Positions 35,328 through 43,432 of a stretch of DNA of 64,000 nt are shown here, piece by piece. The stretch's first letter is position 1; the number at the start of each line of letters is the position of its first letter. A program made the position numbers and the translations under genes. Where the stretch lies: contig JAWLCL010000020.1 in NCBI GenBank assembly GCA_041687255.1, positions 1-64,000 of the forward strand. Direction: 5' to 3'. A model generated the notes under the pieces. The model had not been told where the DNA came from and made no database searches. It saw only the letters and a program-made list of their open reading frames with translations. Source of the DNA: Mariniphaga sp041687255. GTDB taxonomy: Bacteria > Bacteroidota > Bacteroidia > Bacteroidales > Prolixibacteraceae.

Positions 35328-37181
35328 ATGAAATACTTTATAATATTATTTCTGCTTGGTTTTTCAGGATTATTAGCCAGCAGTCAGCAAATGAAATTCG
35401 ATTGGATAATTCAGGCTGGCGGTCCCGACTGGGATATTGTAACAGCTATGAATGAATTGCCCAACGGTGAGTTGGCAATGGTAGGAACCTATTACGAATC
35501 AATCGGTTTTTATAACGATACATTATTTTCAAAAGGAAGTCGCGATATTTTTATCGCTCGTTTTTCTGCCAACGGAGAATTAAAACAAGTGGTTTCGATT
35601 GGAGGGAATGGATATGACTATGCAAAATCGATTGAAAATTATGGAGAAAATGGATTAATCATTCCTATAAAGTTTTACAATGAATTGGTAATCTCAGGCA
35701 ATCAATTCGGGAAGATTTTTGCAAGTAATATCCTTATTTCGTGGTTCGACGAATCGTTAAGTCTTACAAAAAGTTTCCAGATTAGCAGCACTAAAGAATT
35801 TGATGTAACCGATTTAAAATCTTTACCAGACGGCAGTTGCTTATTTACTGGGTGGTTTTCTGATTCTTTAAAAGTTGACCAGGATATTTATATTTCGCTG
35901 GATGAGAAAGATGCTTTCATGGGTAAAATTTCCCAAAATGGAGAGCTTGAATGGTTCAATCATTTAAAAGGTGAAGGTGATGATGTGATAAAATCAGCTT
36001 ACATAACCTCTGATGGTAAACAAGTTGTACTTGGCACCACCATGAAAGGCTGTTTTGAAAAAGATTTGAATCCTTGTTTAAATAATGATGATAATATAAA
36101 TTTATTCATTGCCATGGTGGATACAACAGGTGGATTACAGGAAGTTCAATACCCGTTGACAGGTTCAGAAATTATTCCGGTTAACCTGATTGCCGACAGC
36201 TCGTCAATATGGATTTTAGCGGATGTGAAAAATGAAGTATTTAAAGCTGACGGAAGCAAAATTTTACCTTTTGGGAAAAGTGATGTTTTACTGTTGCAAT
36301 ACGATATTAAAAATGAAACAATAAATCATTGCCAAATTGCCGGTGCAGGAAATGACGCATCGAATGGCATAATAAAATCAGGTGAGAACATTCTGGTTAC
36401 AGGTCATTTTTCAGGCGAAATAAATTTTGGTTTAAACACTGCTGAAGCAGCAGAAAGGGGAACGGATGTGTTTATTGCGTTGGTCGATAAAAACTGCAAC
36501 CCTGAAAACCTGTTCACATTAACAGGAGAAAGCAGTGAATTTCCCTGTTCTGTATTCGCGTCACAGTCGGGAGTATATGTAACCGGCCAATTTACAGGCA
36601 ATCTGAAATCGGACGATACGGAACTGGTTTCTGCAGGAAAAGAAGATATCTTCCTGGCCCGTGTGGAGAATTGTGGTGCCCGAAATCCCTTAAGTATTGA
36701 AACTTCATTACTTGAAGATGATCCTTCAGGTAATGTTTGGGAACTGGATGCCGGTTCCAGCTTTGTGAATTATTCATGGAACGATGGTTTATCAAATTCT
36801 CAGCACTTCATTGCCATCCAGCCCGGTAAATATTCGGTAACGGTAAACGATTTTTTTGGATGTACCTATACACAGGAAATAGAAATATCGCTGGAAAAAA
36901 GGGCTTCCCTGAAAGAGGAAATTGCCGAAAGGGAATTCAAAATGTACCCGACCGTAACCTCTGATTTTATCTATTGGGAACCATCATCTTTATGGGAAAA
37001 CAAGAAAGCTATTGTAACAGTTTTTGATGCTTCAGGAAGGGCAATAATGCAGCAGGAGCATGAACAGGTAATTCCGCAATCCTATAGGATTGACTTATCA
37101 GCTGAATCAGATGGCACATATCTTATTGATATTTCGGGCGACGATTTTCAGGAAATAACAAAAGTGATGGTTAAAAACTAA
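35328..37181 (+). CDS. T9SS-sorted repeat protein of the Rhs locus
   Basis: A 617-residue secreted protein. After the signal peptide (MKYFIILFLLGFSGLLASSQ) come several repeats with the pattern W-x-x-x-x-G-G-x-x-x-D and (D)IFIARFSxNGEL, probably a beta-propeller of SBBP-like repeats over residues 25-450. A PKD-like or Ig-like stretch follows near residues 470-530 (SSFVNYSWNDGLSN). The last 80 residues (FKMYPTVTSDFIYWEP, FDASGRAI, ending VMVKN) are a T9SS type A sorting domain. It lies between the YD-repeat gene and the Rhs toxin gene on one transcript. T9SS export of a middle partner suggests the locus works at the cell surface. Confidence 0.8.
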   Translation: MKYFIILFLLGFSGLLASSQQMKFDWIIQAGGPDWDIVTAMNELPNGELAMVGTYYESIGFYNDTLFSKGSRDIFIARFSANGELKQVVSIGGNGYDYAKSIENYGENGLIIPIKFYNELVISGNQFGKIFASNILISWFDESLSLTKSFQISSTKEFDVTDLKSLPDGSCLFTGWFSDSLKVDQDIYISLDEKDAFMGKISQNGELEWFNHLKGEGDDVIKSAYITSDGKQVVLGTTMKGCFEKDLNPCLNNDDNINLFIAMVDTTGGLQEVQYPLTGSEIIPVNLIADSSSIWILADVKNEVFKADGSKILPFGKSDVLLLQYDIKNETINHCQIAGAGNDASNGIIKSGENILVTGHFSGEINFGLNTAEAAERGTDVFIALVDKNCNPENLFTLTGESSEFPCSVFASQSGVYVTGQFTGNLKSDDTELVSAGKEDIFLARVENCGARNPLSIETSLLEDDPSGNVWELDAGSSFVNYSWNDGLSNSQHFIAIQPGKYSVTVNDFFGCTYTQEIEISLEKRASLKEEIAEREFKMYPTVTSDFIYWEPSSLWENKKAIVTVFDASGRAIMQQEHEQVIPQSYRIDLSAESDGTYLIDISGDDFQEITKVMVKN

Positions 37182-37207
37182 ATTCTTAACAGTCATAATT
37201 AAAAAAA

Positions 37208-40200
37208 ATGAAACGAATATATCTGACAATATTTTGCAGCATTGCAGCACTGGTGGCATTTGCCCAGGGAGCACCTGGTAACCTGCCGGCCAGCATTAAA
37301 ACCGCCAGTCAAAGGGTTTTGCCCTCATTATCTCAAAATTATGTGGTGAGTTATACATACCTCGAGCCTAAAACAAGTCACTCATACACCTATAAAGCAG
37401 GTGAAACCGCCCCCGAAGTGCAATACTTCGATGGATTGGGCAGGCCGTTTGAAACTGTTTCGATAAAAGCATCCCAATCGGGGAGTGATATGGTTTCACA
37501 CCAGGTGTATGACAATTATGACCGCCCCGGCAAACAATATCTTCCGTATGCCAAAGGCACCTCCAACAACGGTGCATATGACAGCCTCTCAACATTCACC
37601 TCCGGGCAAAGCACATTCCTGACGGGAATTTACGGGTCAACCGACGGTTCAAAAGGCTATGCCGAAACAGTATATGAACCATCACCGCTTGACAGGCCAA
37701 TAAAACAGGGGGCTCCGGGAAATGACTGGCAAATCTCACAAAATCCGGTGGAGTTTACATATTTGACAAATTCAAGCTCTGTCTCTTCATGGCTATACTC
37801 AGGAAGCAGTTACTCGTCAATTTCATACAGTACCGGAACTCTCTTCTTAAAAGAAACGACAGACGAGGACAATAAAGTTTTGAGAGAATATACCGACAAA
37901 ACCGGACGTTTGGTCCAGAAGGAGATCAATGGCCAGAAAACACGCTACTGTTATGATAAAAGAGGAATGTTGCGGTGCGTGGTACAGCCGGGCGCTTCAT
38001 CACCTGCCTCAACCCAACTTTGCTTTTACTACAACTACGACGAGAAAAACCGGTTAATTGAAAAACAGCTTCCGGGCAAAACAAAAGAATACTTTGCCTA
38101 TGACACACGCGACCGTATAGTGCTTTCGCAGGACGGCAATTTGGGAGAAAAGCATAAATGGCAATATACCATTTATGATGAACTGAACCGGCCTGTTGAG
38201 CAGGGATTATGGTATTCATCATCCAGCCGTGACACACTTGAATCGTATATCGAAAGCAATATTAATTACATAGCAGGTCAGGGAAGTCGTGTGGCTAACA
38301 AATACCTTTATTACGACGATTACACAATGAGCGGCGACATCGCGTTGCACACTGATGCCTCCTCGCTGGGGCAAACACAGGCCTCCAATAATACAGGACG
38401 GCTTACCATGGAGAAAACCATTTTGCTGAATACCGAAACCGGCATGAATAACTGGATAATTTTAACCTATTATTACGATAAATACGGCCGGCTGATTCAA
38501 ACCGCAAAAGACAATCACTTGGGAGGAAAAGATTATATAACCAATGCGTATAACTTTGCCGGGCAGGTGGTTCAAACGCGATACCGCCATACGGCAGATG
38601 GCACTACCACTTACACTGACCAGTTTAACGATTACGACCACCGGGGGCGGCTGATGAAAGTACGCCACCGTATAAACGGCGCCAACGAAATACTGATGGC
38701 TGGAAACAACTACAATGAGGCAGGCGAATTGATTGACAAATACCTCCACTCGACAAGCGGAAGTGCTTTTCTGCAGCGAATGGATTACTCCTATAACATC
38801 CGTGGCTGGCTGACGCAGGTAAACAGCCCTACCAGTTTTTCGGAAAATGACAAATTCGGATTGCAGTTGTATTACAACTCAGCGCCAAGTGGTGGATCAG
38901 CATTATATAACGGGAATATTTCGGGCATGAAATGGGGCACTGCCTCTAAACCTGACATGCTTTATCGTTTTACTTACGACGGTGCCAACCGGCTTACCGG
39001 TGCCGATTTCTATAATACAGGATACACTTCCACTGCATTCGACTGCACATATGGCTACGATTCCAACGGTAATGTTACAAGTATTGTCCGAAAAGGGACA
39101 ACCGGCGCTACTATCGATAATCTTACGTACAATTACAACGGGAACAAAATCAATTACGTAAACGATGCTTCGGGCGATTATGCCTCAACGGTTGATTATC
39201 CGGGAGATGCAAGCAGCAGTACTTTTGCCTACGACCAAAATGGTAACATGGATTACGAACCCTCAAAAGGAATCAGCTTACTCTATAACCTGCTTAATTT
39301 GCCTGAGGAAGTCGACTTTGGAACCAACCGCAAAATCAATTATTTTTATACCTTTGATGGCCAGAAAGTCCGCCAAACGGTTGAAGACAACGGCACGCTT
39401 ACGAAAACAGATTACTGCGGACCGTTCGTTTATGAAACTGCCAGCGGAACACGTTCTTTAAAATACATTGCAACGCCCGAGGGGCGGGCGGTAAAAAGCG
39501 GCAGCAGCTGGGATTACGAATACAATTTAACTGACCACTTGGGGAACGTTAGAGCTGTCATCAGAAGCAACAGTGGTGTAGCCCAGTTAGTTCAGGAGCG
39601 GCATTATTACCCATTTGGCATGGAGATGAGTACTCTCTCAACAGGAACAAGTAGCAACAAGTATTTGTACAACGGAAAAGAGTACCAGGATGATTTTGAT
39701 TTGGGGTGGTATGATTATGGTTTAAGATTTTACGACCCAGCATTAGCCCGTTGGCACAGTGTTGACCCGGCAGCAGAGTTGATGTACAGCTGGTCGCCTT
39801 ATAATTATTGCTTTGGAAATCCAATACGTTACAAAGATAAAGACGGTGCTATTCCATTAGAGACAATTTGGGATATCGGAAATGTGCTGTATGATATTGG
39901 TAGCGGTATTTATCATGAGGTTGCAGGTAATCGGGAAGCAGCTAACAGTGCATGGGGAGATTTGGGTATGGATGCAGCAGCAATGTTGATACCATATGTT
40001 CCCGCTGGTGCTTCCAAGGTTATAAAAGGCGCAAAGGCTGTGGACAAAGCTGTCGATGCTGCAAAAACAGTAGATAAAGCCACAGATGCTGCAAAGGCAG
40101 CAGATAAGGCTACAGATGGAACAAAAACTTATCAGACCTATACAAAAAAGGCAAAAGACCCTTCAAAACATGGAGATTATAGTGGAAGGACAAGTGGTAA

Positions 40201-40456
40201 GGGTAGGCCAGAAGATAATGTAGCCAAGAGAGACAATAACCACCACATGAATGATACTCATGGTCCAGCCAAGTTGGACAAATCATCTACTAATCCAGAT
40301 GCAATAAGAGGAAGAGAACAGCAGTTAATTGATAAGAAAGGAGGGGCTCAATCTCAAGGAGGAACTTCAGGGAATAAGATAAATGGAGTAGGTCCTAATA
40401 ATAAAAAAGCGTCTCAATATAAAAAAGCTGCAGAAGATGAATTTGGAAAATTTTAG
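37208..40456 (+). CDS. Rhs polymorphic toxin with GIY-YIG-like tip
   Basis: A 1082-residue protein with a Sec signal peptide (MKRIYLTIFCSIAALVAFAQ). Near residues 30-80 it has the DUF6443 start (YFDGLGRPFETVSIKAS), followed by YD repeats across the middle. The Rhs core lies near residues 765-880: DHLGNVRAVIRS, RHYYPFGMEM, YGLRFYDPALARWHSVDP and YNYCFGNPIRYKDKDGA. The remaining 200 residues are the variable tip, with an Ala/Lys-rich repeat linker (KAVDKAVDAAKTVDKATDAA) and then DYSGRTSGKGRPEDNVAKRD, HHMNDTHGPAKLD and RGREQQLIDKKGG. The Y-x-G-x-T, Arg, His and Glu order resembles a URI/GIY-YIG nuclease. The tip is AT-richer than the core. The next gene begins 4 nt later and encodes an Imm26-type protein. 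Confidence 0.87.
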   Translation: MKRIYLTIFCSIAALVAFAQGAPGNLPASIKTASQRVLPSLSQNYVVSYTYLEPKTSHSYTYKAGETAPEVQYFDGLGRPFETVSIKASQSGSDMVSHQVYDNYDRPGKQYLPYAKGTSNNGAYDSLSTFTSGQSTFLTGIYGSTDGSKGYAETVYEPSPLDRPIKQGAPGNDWQISQNPVEFTYLTNSSSVSSWLYSGSSYSSISYSTGTLFLKETTDEDNKVLREYTDKTGRLVQKEINGQKTRYCYDKRGMLRCVVQPGASSPASTQLCFYYNYDEKNRLIEKQLPGKTKEYFAYDTRDRIVLSQDGNLGEKHKWQYTIYDELNRPVEQGLWYSSSSRDTLESYIESNINYIAGQGSRVANKYLYYDDYTMSGDIALHTDASSLGQTQASNNTGRLTMEKTILLNTETGMNNWIILTYYYDKYGRLIQTAKDNHLGGKDYITNAYNFAGQVVQTRYRHTADGTTTYTDQFNDYDHRGRLMKVRHRINGANEILMAGNNYNEAGELIDKYLHSTSGSAFLQRMDYSYNIRGWLTQVNSPTSFSENDKFGLQLYYNSAPSGGSALYNGNISGMKWGTASKPDMLYRFTYDGANRLTGADFYNTGYTSTAFDCTYGYDSNGNVTSIVRKGTTGATIDNLTYNYNGNKINYVNDASGDYASTVDYPGDASSSTFAYDQNGNMDYEPSKGISLLYNLLNLPEEVDFGTNRKINYFYTFDGQKVRQTVEDNGTLTKTDYCGPFVYETASGTRSLKYIATPEGRAVKSGSSWDYEYNLTDHLGNVRAVIRSNSGVAQLVQERHYYPFGMEMSTLSTGTSSNKYLYNGKEYQDDFDLGWYDYGLRFYDPALARWHSVDPAAELMYSWSPYNYCFGNPIRYKDKDGAIPLETIWDIGNVLYDIGSGIYHEVAGNREAANSAWGDLGMDAAAMLIPYVPAGASKVIKGAKAVDKAVDAAKTVDKATDAAKAADKATDGTKTYQTYTKKAKDPSKHGDYSGRTSGKGRPEDNVAKRDNNHHMNDTHGPAKLDKSSTNPDAIRGREQQLIDKKGGAQSQGGTSGNKINGVGPNNKKASQYKKAAEDEFGKF

Positions 40457-40459
40457 ACC

Positions 40460-40918
40460 ATGGCAAAACAACGAATTACAATAGGTGCAATTGTAGAAAT
40501 CGATTTGGGAGATAATACATACTCTTATGCTCAACTACTTGATGGAGGTAGTGCATTCTTTGACTTACGAACTAGCGAAAAAATTAAAAACGTTAAAGAA
40601 TTGGCTGGTGCCAAAGTAATCTTTATTCTACGTGTTTATGACGACGTTATTACAAGTGGAAGATGGAAGAAGATTGGCAAGTTACCAATCAGGGAAGAAT
40701 TAGAAGTTTTGCCGATGAAGTTTATGCAAGATGAGTTAAACCCTAATAGTTTTGAGTTATATAACCCTAATACTGGAGAAATAACGCCAGCAACAAGAGA
40801 GGAATGCAAAGGGTTAGAATGTGCTGCCGTTTGGGAGGCAGAGCATGTCGAAGAAAGAATTAGGGATTACTATGAAAACAGACCTAATATTTGGGTAGAA
40901 AAAATGAGTATTAAATAA
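40460..40918 (+). CDS. Imm26-family immunity protein
   Basis: A 152-residue cytoplasmic protein whose start is 4 nt after the Rhs stop. IGAIVEIDLGDNTYSYAQLL, AFFDLRTSEK, the SGRWKKIGKLP segment, then PATREECKGLECAAVWEAEH and the tail RIRDYYENRPNIWVE match the Imm26 family, which accompanies polymorphic toxins. It should bind and neutralise the toxin tip of the preceding gene, protecting the producer and its sisters. There is no signal peptide, consistent with the toxin acting in the cytoplasm. A strong terminator follows at once. Confidence 0.88.
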   Translation: MAKQRITIGAIVEIDLGDNTYSYAQLLDGGSAFFDLRTSEKIKNVKELAGAKVIFILRVYDDVITSGRWKKIGKLPIREELEVLPMKFMQDELNPNSFELYNPNTGEITPATREECKGLECAAVWEAEHVEERIRDYYENRPNIWVEKMSIK

Positions 40919-40921
40919 ATA

Positions 40922-40948
40922 GAAAACCAGCCTTCAGGCTGGTTTTTT
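40922..40948 (+). terminator. intrinsic terminator of the Rhs operon
   Basis: AAAACCAGCC, a TTCA loop and GGCTGGTTTTTT lie directly after the immunity gene stop. Confidence 0.92.
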
Positions 40949-40982
40949 ATGCCAATTTTTGCTGGAGTGTATTGTTCTGAGC

Positions 40983-41090
40983 GTCTTTAATCATTACATC
41001 GAGAATATAAAGAATCCTGTCCTTAAGGCTCGAGGGGACTCACATCAACAATGGATTGAAAATTGTTGTAACAAGCATAAAAAAAAATGA
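40983..41090 (+). pseudogene. orphan toxin-tail fragment (Rhs C-terminal end)
   Basis: A frame that is open back towards the terminator reads VFNHYIENIKNPVLKARGD, then SHQQWIENCCNKHKKK and TGA at 41088. Its stop overlaps the ATG of the next gene (ATGA at 41087-41090), the kind of overlap seen between a toxin gene and its immunity gene. No start or Rhs core lies upstream, so I read it as the tail of a displaced toxin. The toxin class is not recognised. The coordinates mark only the confidently readable part. Confidence 0.4.
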
Positions 41091-41641
41091 TGAGAAAGTT
41101 ATTGCTACTAATATGTCTTCTGCAACTTCTTTCATCTTGCAATGCTCAAAAAGATGAAAGGTTTGAATTATTTTTAGAAAATTTTGTGGAAGTAAATCTT
41201 CCTGTTAATCCTACAGAAACAATAAATTCGTTTGATAGGGATTGGGAGCATTATATTACTGAAATTGAATTTGATAATTACTTGAGAACATCTTTAGACA
41301 GCATTTGGGAGTTCAATGAAAATTATCAATACGTCTATGGTGGAAAATTTGATATTGATTTAAATAAGGTCGGTGTTTTTTATAGGCGTGTTTATTTTGC
41401 GGATAATATAGATAATCAAAAATCAGAAATTATTTTGTGTGTTTTTGATTATAAAGGTAAATTGATAGCAAGATTACCTATAGCAGGAGGATATGGGGAT
41501 TCGATTGCTTTTTCTTCCTTTATTCAGAGCCCTAAAAAAATAATCGTTAAAACTAAAAACTACAACTTCGAGAAGGTTAAAGATAACATAGAGTATTTTG
41601 AAATAAAAGATTCAGGAAAGATATCGCTACTTACCGAATAA
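41087..41641 (+). CDS. lipoprotein, possible second immunity protein
   Basis: A 184-residue protein with a lipoprotein signal (LLLLICLLQLLSSC, Cys18). I do not recognise the remaining domain. It is rich in aromatic and charged residues (FDRDWEHYITEIEFDNYL, YGGKFDIDLNKVGVFYRRVY) and AT-rich like the toxin tip. Its start overlaps the stop of an orphan fragment by 4 nt, and it is closed by a terminator of its own. The position between an Rhs toxin-immunity pair and an rhs scrap at 41758 suggests an immunity gene of a displaced cassette, but this is inferred from context alone. Confidence 0.55.
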   Translation: MMRKLLLLICLLQLLSSCNAQKDERFELFLENFVEVNLPVNPTETINSFDRDWEHYITEIEFDNYLRTSLDSIWEFNENYQYVYGGKFDIDLNKVGVFYRRVYFADNIDNQKSEIILCVFDYKGKLIARLPIAGGYGDSIAFSSFIQSPKKIIVKTKNYNFEKVKDNIEYFEIKDSGKISLLTE

Positions 41642-41645
41642 CAAG

Positions 41646-41671
41646 AAAGTCCAGCACTGCTGGGCTTTTTG
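41646..41671 (+). terminator. intrinsic terminator
   Basis: AAAGTCCAGC, a short loop and GCTGGGCTTTTT lie 5 bp after the lipoprotein stop. Confidence 0.82.
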
Positions 41672-41757
41672 TTTAATAAAGCAGTAATGTTTTTAAGCGT
41701 AAGAGATTAATCCAATAATAGAAAGAATGTAAGAAATGTTTAATTTAACCCATATAG

Positions 41758-41796
41758 TTACGACGGTGCCAACCGGCTTACCGGTGCCGATTTCTA
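41758..41796 (+). pseudogene. 39-bp scrap of the rhs core
   Basis: All 39 bases are identical to 38974-39012 inside the Rhs gene (the segment encoding TYDGANRLTGADF), in the same orientation, but here followed directly by unrelated sequence. It is too long to be chance and is probably the end of an earlier rhs copy lost by recombination. Confidence 0.88.
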
Positions 41797-41806
41797 AGCG
41801 CCTGAA

Positions 41807-41887
41807 GGATGGCATCCCTGCCGTAACAAAAGGGTACTTCTGTATTCATTTATCCGGCTAAAGTATAAAAATGAAGGGATGCCATCC
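41807..41887. repeat. 13-bp inverted repeat around a 55-bp spacer
   Basis: GGATGGCATCCCT at 41807-41819 is exactly inverted at 41875-41887. The arms begin 10 bp after the rhs scrap. It may be the termini of a very small mobile unit or a hairpin; no coding frame lies inside. Confidence 0.7.
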
Positions 41888-41999
41888 GTATTCTTGCCCT
41901 GTATGAGAATAATGATAAAAGTGATCTTTACCTCTGCCTGAAGGCAACAAAGGCAGGAAAACAAAAAGCAACTGTAAACATAAACTGCCATTTTCTTCT

Positions 42000-42254
42000 T
42001 CAACAGCCTGTATCACTTCCATCTCTCCGCGATCTCTTCGCGATCGCTGTACGATAAAGGAAGATGGGAGTGGAATAACCTGCCAATTGGAAAAACGGTG
42101 CCACGAATTCTACGCCTTTACTACTTCCTTTTTGTAAAAGATCTGCGTAATCAGTATCTGCTTCAAATACCGGTTCAGGCCCTGCTGAATGTTGGAACCA
42201 CATGTTAAAAGGTGTCTTTACCTTCGCCGGGAAAATAGTTCCTTTTAACAACAA
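42000..42254 (-). pseudogene. possible gene remnant of unknown family
   Basis: The 84-codon frame translates to a protein-like sequence (TPFNMWFQHSAGPEPVFEAD, then YADLLQKGSSKGVEF), with ordinary amino-acid balance for about 60 residues before it turns basic. I do not recognise it. It sits in an 860-bp stretch of scraps and repeats after the Rhs locus, so a broken piece of an older gene is the simplest reading. Chance remains possible. Confidence 0.25.
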
Positions 42255-42380
42255 CTGCGAGGTTCTTTACAAGTTTGGGCAATATCTTTCCGGCATTTTA
42301 ATAACTGCTTTTTCAAAACCCTTAACTCACCTTCACCTAACAGGTTATCCCAATCTCCATAATTTCATTTTTAATGATAC

Positions 42381-42417
42381 ACCGTATTTTTACGTAGATA
42401 AAATACCGTATTTCTAC
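42381..42417 (+). promoter_or_regulatory. direct repeats ACCGTATTTnTAC, candidate LytTR sites
   Basis: ACCGTATTTTTAC (42381-42393) and ACCGTATTTCTAC (42405-42417) are 24 bp apart, and they end 25 bp before a perfect TATATTTG element. Paired direct repeats upstream of the promoter are the normal binding layout of LytTR regulators, and the gene that follows encodes one. Confidence 0.55.
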
Positions 42418-42442
42418 CCTTTTTTTTATGTAAAATGAATTT

Positions 42443-42450
42443 TATATTTG
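42443..42450 (+). promoter_or_regulatory. candidate -7 element (TATATTTG)
   Basis: An exact TAnnTTTG match 53 bp before the LytTR gene and downstream of the paired direct repeats. Confidence 0.5.
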
Positions 42451-42502
42451 TATTCAATTTACAAATTCTTTAGAAACCATTAAATCATCACTTAAACTGG
42501 TC

Positions 42503-42835
42503 ATGGAATGCATAATCATTAATACAGCCGGCTGCTCAGAAATTCTGTGGTTCGAATCCATTATTTATTGCAGTGCAGAAGGCAGCTACACACGGATACA
42601 TTTAAGCGATAAACGTTCGGTACTGTCTTCCAAAAATCTGGTTTGGTTTGAAGAGAACCTGCATTCGAATCATTTTATTCGCCTGCATCGCTCGTTTATT
42701 ATTAACCTGAAATTTGTTTCCCGGATATATAAAAATGAAAGTAAGGTATGTCTCAGAAACGGCATCAAAATACCCATTTCAAAAAGCAGAACCAAGCAGT
42801 TCTGGAAGTCGGTGGGGCTGATTGGTACAATGTGA
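42503..42835 (+). CDS. stand-alone LytTR DNA-binding protein
   Basis: A 110-residue protein consisting of a LytTR domain only: ILWFESIIYCSAEGSYTRIH, then NLVWFEENLHSNHFIRLHRS and FIINLKFVSRI are the standard strands and recognition elements. There is no receiver domain, so any signal input must come from elsewhere. Directly repeated sites upstream suggest it controls its own promoter. A soluble PAS histidine kinase is encoded on the other side of the tRNA gene, but without a receiver domain a direct phosphorelay to this protein is unlikely. Confidence 0.85.
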   Translation: MECIIINTAGCSEILWFESIIYCSAEGSYTRIHLSDKRSVLSSKNLVWFEENLHSNHFIRLHRSFIINLKFVSRIYKNESKVCLRNGIKIPISKSRTKQFWKSVGLIGTM

Positions 42836-42978
42836 AGAAACTGTTTTTGTTTTCAACAGACAAATATTTAATTCGTACTGAATTTTTTCTTGCCGGCTGG
42901 AAATTTAACTTTTATTGGTGCATGTAATAATAGTGGCGGTAAAAAGTGCAGCGAAATGTTTATATGCCGCAGAAAGAA

Positions 42979-43007
42979 AAAAGCCCGATGCTTGTGCACC
43001 AGGCTTT
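42979..43007 (-). terminator. terminator of the tRNA-Pro gene
   Basis: On the minus strand AAAAGCCTGGTGC pairs with GCATCGGGCTTTT (13 bp with two wobble pairs, ACAA loop), followed by a T tract. It lies 8 bp beyond the CCA end of the tRNA gene. Confidence 0.85.
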
Positions 43008-43014
43008 TGGATTT

Positions 43015-43091
43015 TGGTCGGGGTAGCCGGATTTGAACCGACGACCTCGTCGTCCCGAACGACGCGCGCTACCGGGCTGCGCTATACCCCG
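43015..43091 (-). tRNA. tRNA-Pro (anticodon CGG)
   Basis: The minus strand folds as a complete tRNA: acceptor CGGGGTA/TACCCCG, discriminator A, an encoded CCA at 43015-43017, D arm with AGCCCGGTAGC, anticodon stem CGTCG/CGACG with loop TTCGGGA (anticodon CGG, reading CCG), and T arm with GGTTCAAATCC. Its 5' side is repeated three times upstream as broken copies. A good terminator follows. Confidence 0.95.
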
Positions 43092-43432
43092 TTAATGTTT
43101 TCATTATGTCTTCTTCTCTTCTCCAAGATATACCAACCTCGTCATTCCGAATCCGTCGGCTGACGGACTACCGGGCTGCCTGCCCGTCCGTTCAGGCGGG
43201 CGCTATACCCCGTTATTATTTTCAATATGTCTTCTTCTCTTCTCCAAGATATACCAACCTCGTCATTCCGAATCTGTCGGCTGACGGACTACCAGGCTGC
43301 CTGCCCGTCCGTTCAGGCGGGCGCTATACCCCGTTAATATTTTCTCTATGTCTGCTTCTCATCTTATAGGTATACCGACCTCGTTGTCCCGAATCCGTCG
43401 GCTGACGGACTACCGGGCTGCGCTATACCCCG
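43092..43432 (-). repeat. three tandem truncated tRNA-Pro copies
   Basis: The tRNA 5' sequence (CGGGGTATAGCGCAGCC) recurs with 5' ends at 43212, 43333 and 43432. Each copy keeps the 5' acceptor strand, part of the D arm and the anticodon loop, but has lost the T arm and the 3' acceptor strand. In all three, the 5' side of the anticodon arm is replaced by a TCCGTCGGCTGACGGA palindrome. In the two inner copies a further 22-nt palindromic insert (GCCCGTCCGTTCAGGCGGGC) splits the D arm. Linkers of about 41 bp are also repeated and match the tRNA 5' flank, giving periods of 121, 121 and 99 bp. None can fold as a working tRNA. Frames open across this stretch are not genes. Confidence 0.9.

Noticed and set aside
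42202..42438. 78-codon plus-strand frame before the LytTR gene
   Set aside because: It runs through the direct repeats and AT-rich promoter region, with an aromatic-rich random-looking translation.
42915..43369. Small open frames over the tRNA and its repeats
   Set aside because: They cover a functional tRNA and its broken tandem copies and have no protein-like features.
43015..43432. Attachment site of an integrative element at the tRNA
   Set aside because: Element insertion duplicates the 3' end of a tRNA. Here only 5' parts are repeated and no integrase is nearby.
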